A stretch of DNA of 16,759 bases from Spirochaetaceae bacterium (GTDB lineage: Bacteria; Spirochaetota; Spirochaetia; Treponematales; Breznakiellaceae). Positions within the stretch are counted from its first letter, which is position 1. Each line of letters opens with the position of its first letter. Positions 13,944 through 16,759 of the stretch are shown in pieces. The stretch lies in contig JAITNO010000056.1 in the NCBI GenBank assembly GCA_031290405.1, forward strand, positions 1 through 16,759, read 5' to 3'. Below the pieces are notes generated by a model. The model did no database searches and was not told the origin of the DNA. It saw only the letters and a list, made by a program, of their open reading frames with translations. A program made the translations under genes and the position numbers.

Positions 13944-14930
13944 GTGTCTGAATTGATTTTGCGCGGGCGGAGGTTGCGAGTGTGCGAGGCGCTCCGGCGC
14001 GGTGTGCGTGAGACGAGGGTCTCGAAGGAGGCGCTGGTGTTTCCTGTGTTTGTGAGGGATGGCGGTGGGAATCCTGTGGAGATTGTCTCTATGCCGGGGC
14101 AGTTTCGTTACGCTGTGGATGATCTGGGACGGATTTTCGATGTTCTCTTGAAGGCTGGGGTGAATAAGGTTCTCTTTTTTGGCGTTCCTGATGAAAAGGA
14201 CTCTGTGGGGAGCGGCGCTTGGCGCGACGATGGGGTTGTTCAGCGCGCGTTGAGGCGGACGAAGGATTCATTCCCGGAAATCTTCTGCGTGGGCGACGTC
14301 TGTATGTGCGAATACACGGACCACGGGCATTGCGGCGTGTTAAAGGATGGCGCGGTGGACAACGATGCGTCGTTGGCATGGCTCGCGCGGATTGCGTTGT
14401 CGCAGGCGCGCGCGGGGGCGGATATGATTGCCCCTTCCGACATGATGGACGGGCGCGTGGCGGCGATCCGCCGCGTTCTTGACGGTGAGGGTTTCCTCGG
14501 TCTCCCGATTATGTCCTACGCGGCTAAGTACGCGTCGGCTTTTTACGGGCCTTTTCGCGTTGCGGCGGGTTCCGCGCCGGCTTTTGGCGACCGAAAGGGG
14601 TATCAGATGGACTTCCACAATGTGAAGGAGGCGGTAAAAGAGGCGTTGGCCGACGTTGCCGAGGGCGCGGATATTATTATGGTGAAGCCGGCGCTCTCCT
14701 ATTTGGACGTGGTGCGCCGCTGCGCGGAGGCGTTGGTCGTTCCGCTGGCGGCTTTCAGCGTCTCCGGCGAATATGCGATGATCAAGGCGGCGGGGGCGGC
14801 GGGTTTTATCGACGAGGATGGGGTTGTGGCTGAAACGGCGGTGAGCGTTTTCCGCGCGGGCGCGGATATTCTGATTAGCTACTTCGCGGTGGAGATTGCG
14901 CGTCTTATCGACGCGGGGAGGGTTGGTTGA
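13944..14930 (+). CDS. hemB: Porphobilinogen synthase (delta-aminolevulinate dehydratase)
   Basis: A 328-residue HemB, full length. It condenses two 5-aminolevulinate molecules into porphobilinogen. The two active-site lysines are K195 (SYAAKYASAFYGPFR) and K248 (IIMVKPALSYLD). The metal loop DVCMCEYTDHGHCG has C120, C122 and C130, the three-cysteine zinc form, in contrast to the Asp-rich magnesium form. The start is GTG 13944, with the strong purine tract AAGGGGGGAG just upstream. It follows the 21-nt array, with its own TTGACA promoter. lysA follows with no gap (TGAATG), so hemB, lysA and the YaiI-like gene look like one transcript. It is separated from the other tetrapyrrole genes only by the array. 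Confidence 0.95.
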   Translation: MSELILRGRRLRVCEALRRGVRETRVSKEALVFPVFVRDGGGNPVEIVSMPGQFRYAVDDLGRIFDVLLKAGVNKVLFFGVPDEKDSVGSGAWRDDGVVQRALRRTKDSFPEIFCVGDVCMCEYTDHGHCGVLKDGAVDNDASLAWLARIALSQARAGADMIAPSDMMDGRVAAIRRVLDGEGFLGLPIMSYAAKYASAFYGPFRVAAGSAPAFGDRKGYQMDFHNVKEAVKEALADVAEGADIIMVKPALSYLDVVRRCAEALVVPLAAFSVSGEYAMIKAAGAAGFIDEDGVVAETAVSVFRAGADILISYFAVEIARLIDAGRVG

Positions 14931-16184
14931 ATGACGAATAAGGCGTTTCCTCTTGGGAAGGGGCGGCTGGAAGAGGTGGCGGCGGAGCATCCTACGCCGT
15001 TTTATCTGTACGACGAGGCTGCCATTCGTGCGAACGCCCGGGCGATTCGCTCTGCTTTTGCGGTGTTTCCTCGTTTTTTTCTGCATTTTGCGGTGAAGGC
15101 TCTGCCCAATCCTGCGATCCTTCGGATTTTGCGCGAGGAGGGGTTCGGCGCGGATTGCTCCAGTCTGCCGGAGCTGCTCCTCGCTCGCATGGCGGGGATT
15201 TCCGGTGGGGATGTGATGTTCAGCTCGAACGACACTCCCTCGGGGGAGTTCCGCGCGGCGGCGGATATGGGGGCTGCGATCAACCTTGACGACATTACTC
15301 ACATTGATTTTTTGGATGGGTGTCTGGGCGGGCTGCCGGAGCTTGTCTGCCTTCGCTACAATCCTGGTCCTCTTAAGTTGGGGAACGCGATTATTGGCAA
15401 TCCTACGGAAGCTAAGTTCGGTTTGACGGGGGAACAGATTTTCGAGGGCTTCGCCGCTTTGAAGGGGAGGGGGGTGGGGCGTTTTGCGCTGCATACTATG
15501 GTGGCTTCTAACGAGCTCGACGTGAAGTATCACCTTGAAACGGGGAAGCTGCTGTTCTCTCTTGCCGTGGAGCTGAAGCGCCGTCTGGGCGTGGAGCTGG
15601 AATTCGTCAATCTGGGCGGCGGCGTGGGGATTCCCTACAGGCCCGAAGAGGCGGCGCTGGATTACGGGGCGCTTGCCTGTGGGTTAAAGGCGTTGTTCGA
15701 CGGGATTGTTTGTCCCGCGGGTCTTGAAAAGCTCGCTGTTCGTGTGGAGTGGGGGCGCGTGGTGACCGGCCCTTACGGATGGCTTGTCTCCCGCGCGATT
15801 CATCGCAAGAACATTTACCGCAGCTACATTGGTCTTGACGCTTCGATGGCCGACCTGATGAGGCCTGCGCTCTACGGGGCCTATCACCACATTACCGTCG
15901 CGGGGAAGGAGGGGGCCCCGCCGGTTGCGGTCTGCGACGTGGTGGGCAGTCTCTGTGAAAACAACGATAAGTTCGCGATTGGTCGGGCGCTTCCCGCCAT
16001 CGACGTGGGCGAGGCGTCCGGCGACTTGGTTATTATCCATGACGCGGGCGCGCACGGCAGAGCCATGGGGTTTAACTACAATGGCAAGCTGCGCGCGGGC
16101 GAGCTTCTGCTGCGCGAGGACGGGTCGGTTGTCGAAATCCGCCGCCGCGAAACGGTGGACGACTACTTTGCGACTCTTGTATAG
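14931..16184 (+). CDS. lysA: Diaminopimelate decarboxylase (LysA-type, PLP fold III)
   Basis: A 417-residue fold-type III PLP decarboxylase of normal LysA length. LysA converts meso-diaminopimelate to lysine. K56 in LHFAVKALPNP is the PLP lysine, NLGGGVGIPY is the glycine-rich phosphate-binding loop, C342 in SLCENNDKFA is the conserved Cys of the dimer active site, and GRAMGFNYNGKLRAGELL is the C-terminal LysA signature. DASMADLMRPALYGAYHHI also fits LysA better than carboxynorspermidine or arginine decarboxylases. The usual EPGR motif reads EWGR, and the HIGSQ-type segment is replaced by LHTMVASNELD, so it belongs to a divergent subgroup and a different amino-acid substrate is possible. The ATG directly follows the hemB stop; GGGGAGG at 14915-14921 serves as ribosome binding site. 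Confidence 0.87.
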   Translation: MTNKAFPLGKGRLEEVAAEHPTPFYLYDEAAIRANARAIRSAFAVFPRFFLHFAVKALPNPAILRILREEGFGADCSSLPELLLARMAGISGGDVMFSSNDTPSGEFRAAADMGAAINLDDITHIDFLDGCLGGLPELVCLRYNPGPLKLGNAIIGNPTEAKFGLTGEQIFEGFAALKGRGVGRFALHTMVASNELDVKYHLETGKLLFSLAVELKRRLGVELEFVNLGGGVGIPYRPEEAALDYGALACGLKALFDGIVCPAGLEKLAVRVEWGRVVTGPYGWLVSRAIHRKNIYRSYIGLDASMADLMRPALYGAYHHITVAGKEGAPPVAVCDVVGSLCENNDKFAIGRALPAIDVGEASGDLVIIHDAGAHGRAMGFNYNGKLRAGELLLREDGSVVEIRRRETVDDYFATLV

Positions 16185-16187
16185 AAG

Positions 16188-16643
16188 ATGAAGATTCTCG
16201 TGGACGCCGACTCGTGCCCGGTGAGCGCGAGAATCGTCATTCTGAAGGCTGCTGCGCGGACGGGGATTGGCGCGGTGTTCGCCGCGAACCGGCCGATTCC
16301 CGATCTGGGCGGGGGCGCGCGCATGGAGCTCTGCGGCGAGGGGCCCGGCGCGGCGGACGACCGGCTGGTGGAGCTTGCCTGCGCGGGCGACTTGGCGATT
16401 ACGCGGGACATTGCCCTGGCTAAGCGGCTTATCGACAGGGGCGCGGCGGTGATGGACGACCGCGGCCGGCAGTTTACGAAGGAAAACGTGGGCGAGGCGT
16501 TCTCCATTCGCTGTTTCCGCGTCGCCCTTGCCGAAAGCGGCGCGGAGATTGCCCGCACGGCGAACTACGGGAAAAAAGAGCTGAAAGCCTTTGCCGCCGG
16601 CTTCGACAAGATCCTCACCGCTCTTGCGAAAAAAGGGCTTTGA
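16188..16643 (+). CDS. YaiI/YqxD-family protein (DUF188, PIN-like)
   Basis: A 151-residue protein matching the YaiI/YqxD family throughout. The N-terminus MKILVDADSCPVSARIVIL holds the family's VDADxCP motif (D6, D8, C10). VFAANRP follows, then the GAADDRLVELA segment with D57 and D58, and DLAITRDIALAKRLIDRGA with D74. The acidic residues are arranged as in PIN-like nucleases and the family is suspected to act on nucleic acid, but its function is not established. It starts three bases after the lysA stop with only a weak ribosome binding site, so it is the last gene of the hemB-lysA transcript. No terminator is seen after it; a 42-nt-period repeat begins within 15 bases of its stop. Confidence 0.88.
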   Translation: MKILVDADSCPVSARIVILKAAARTGIGAVFAANRPIPDLGGGARMELCGEGPGAADDRLVELACAGDLAITRDIALAKRLIDRGAAVMDDRGRQFTKENVGEAFSIRCFRVALAESGAEIARTANYGKKELKAFAAGFDKILTALAKKGL

Positions 16644-16657
16644 AGTCCGCTCCTGCG

Positions 16658-16759
16658 TTTTGCGCTGGTGGTTGCCGCGCTGGCGTCTGAGCTCGATGGT
16701 TTTGCGCCGCCGGTTGCCGCGCTGGGGTCTGATGCTGAGGGCTTTGCGCTGGTGGTTGC
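16658..16759. repeat. Tandem repeat with 42-nt (2 x 21) period, runs off the window
   Basis: TTTTGCGC begins at 16658 and 16700, and CTTTGCGC at 16742, exactly 42 bases apart. The second halves also match: GCTGG then GTCTGA at 16679-16689 and 16721-16731. GGTTGCCGCGCTGG is shared between units one and two. The array continues past the window end, so its length is unknown. Confidence 0.8.

Noticed and set aside
14340..15533. Minus-strand ORF of 397 codons
   Set aside because: Antisense to hemB and lysA, which are unambiguous; Arg-rich shadow translation typical of G+C-rich DNA.
1..16759. tRNA, rRNA or transposase genes
   Set aside because: No tRNA cloverleaf with a TTC-type T-arm, rRNA segment, or transposase-like protein was recognised on either strand.

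Overview
The window most resembles a chromosomal segment of an anaerobic spirochaete of the Treponema group. The main reasons are the very long GreA (924 residues, GreA domain only at the C-terminus), a fusion form known in treponemes, and the compact tetrapyrrole cluster without the late heme genes. All recognised genes lie on the + strand. Base composition is strongly mosaic: the tetrapyrrole and lysA genes are G+C-rich (48 of 60 bases at 12961-13020), greA is intermediate, and one inserted block is A+T-rich (17 of 60 bases G+C at 10681-10740).

Layout. (1) 1-1500: two toxin-antitoxin pairs, a small antitoxin with a PIN/VapC toxin and a small antitoxin with a MazF toxin. Each has its own G-tract/TTGACG-type promoter and its own terminator. 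(2) 1500-1720: a promoter-hairpin-terminator unit without an ORF (possible small RNA or attenuated leader), then a promoter for livG. (3) 1721-3186: livG and livF, the two ATPases of a branched-chain amino acid ABC importer, without permease or binding-protein genes. (4) 3187-7059: a TPR protein and the long GreA. (5) 7060-7482: gene-free region with a tandem array of exact 21-nt period. (6) 7483-10142: hemA-sirC fusion and hemC, overlapping by four bases. (7) 10096-11760: an A+T-rich block holding a deleted DNA methyltransferase and a CfrBI-like restriction endonuclease, inserted between hemC and the next tetrapyrrole gene. (8) 11775-13310: cobA-hemD fusion. (9) 13311-13943: gene-free region filled by about 25 units of a second 21-nt-register array that runs up to the hemB promoter. 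(10) 13944-16643: hemB, lysA and a YaiI/YqxD-family gene, closely packed. (11) 16644-end: a third array with a 42-nt (2 x 21) period.

How the genes work together. HemA, HemB, HemC and HemD make uroporphyrinogen III from glutamyl-tRNA (hemL is not in the window). The CobA and SirC domains then lead to precorrin-2 and sirohydrochlorin. With no hemE, hemG or hemH present, the cluster points to siroheme and/or cobalamin rather than protoheme, although genes outside the window could change that.

The most unusual feature is the set of three intergenic arrays, differing in sequence but sharing a 21-nt clock (two DNA helical turns, or seven codons). The next is the broken restriction-modification block, in which the endonuclease appears more complete than its methyltransferase.
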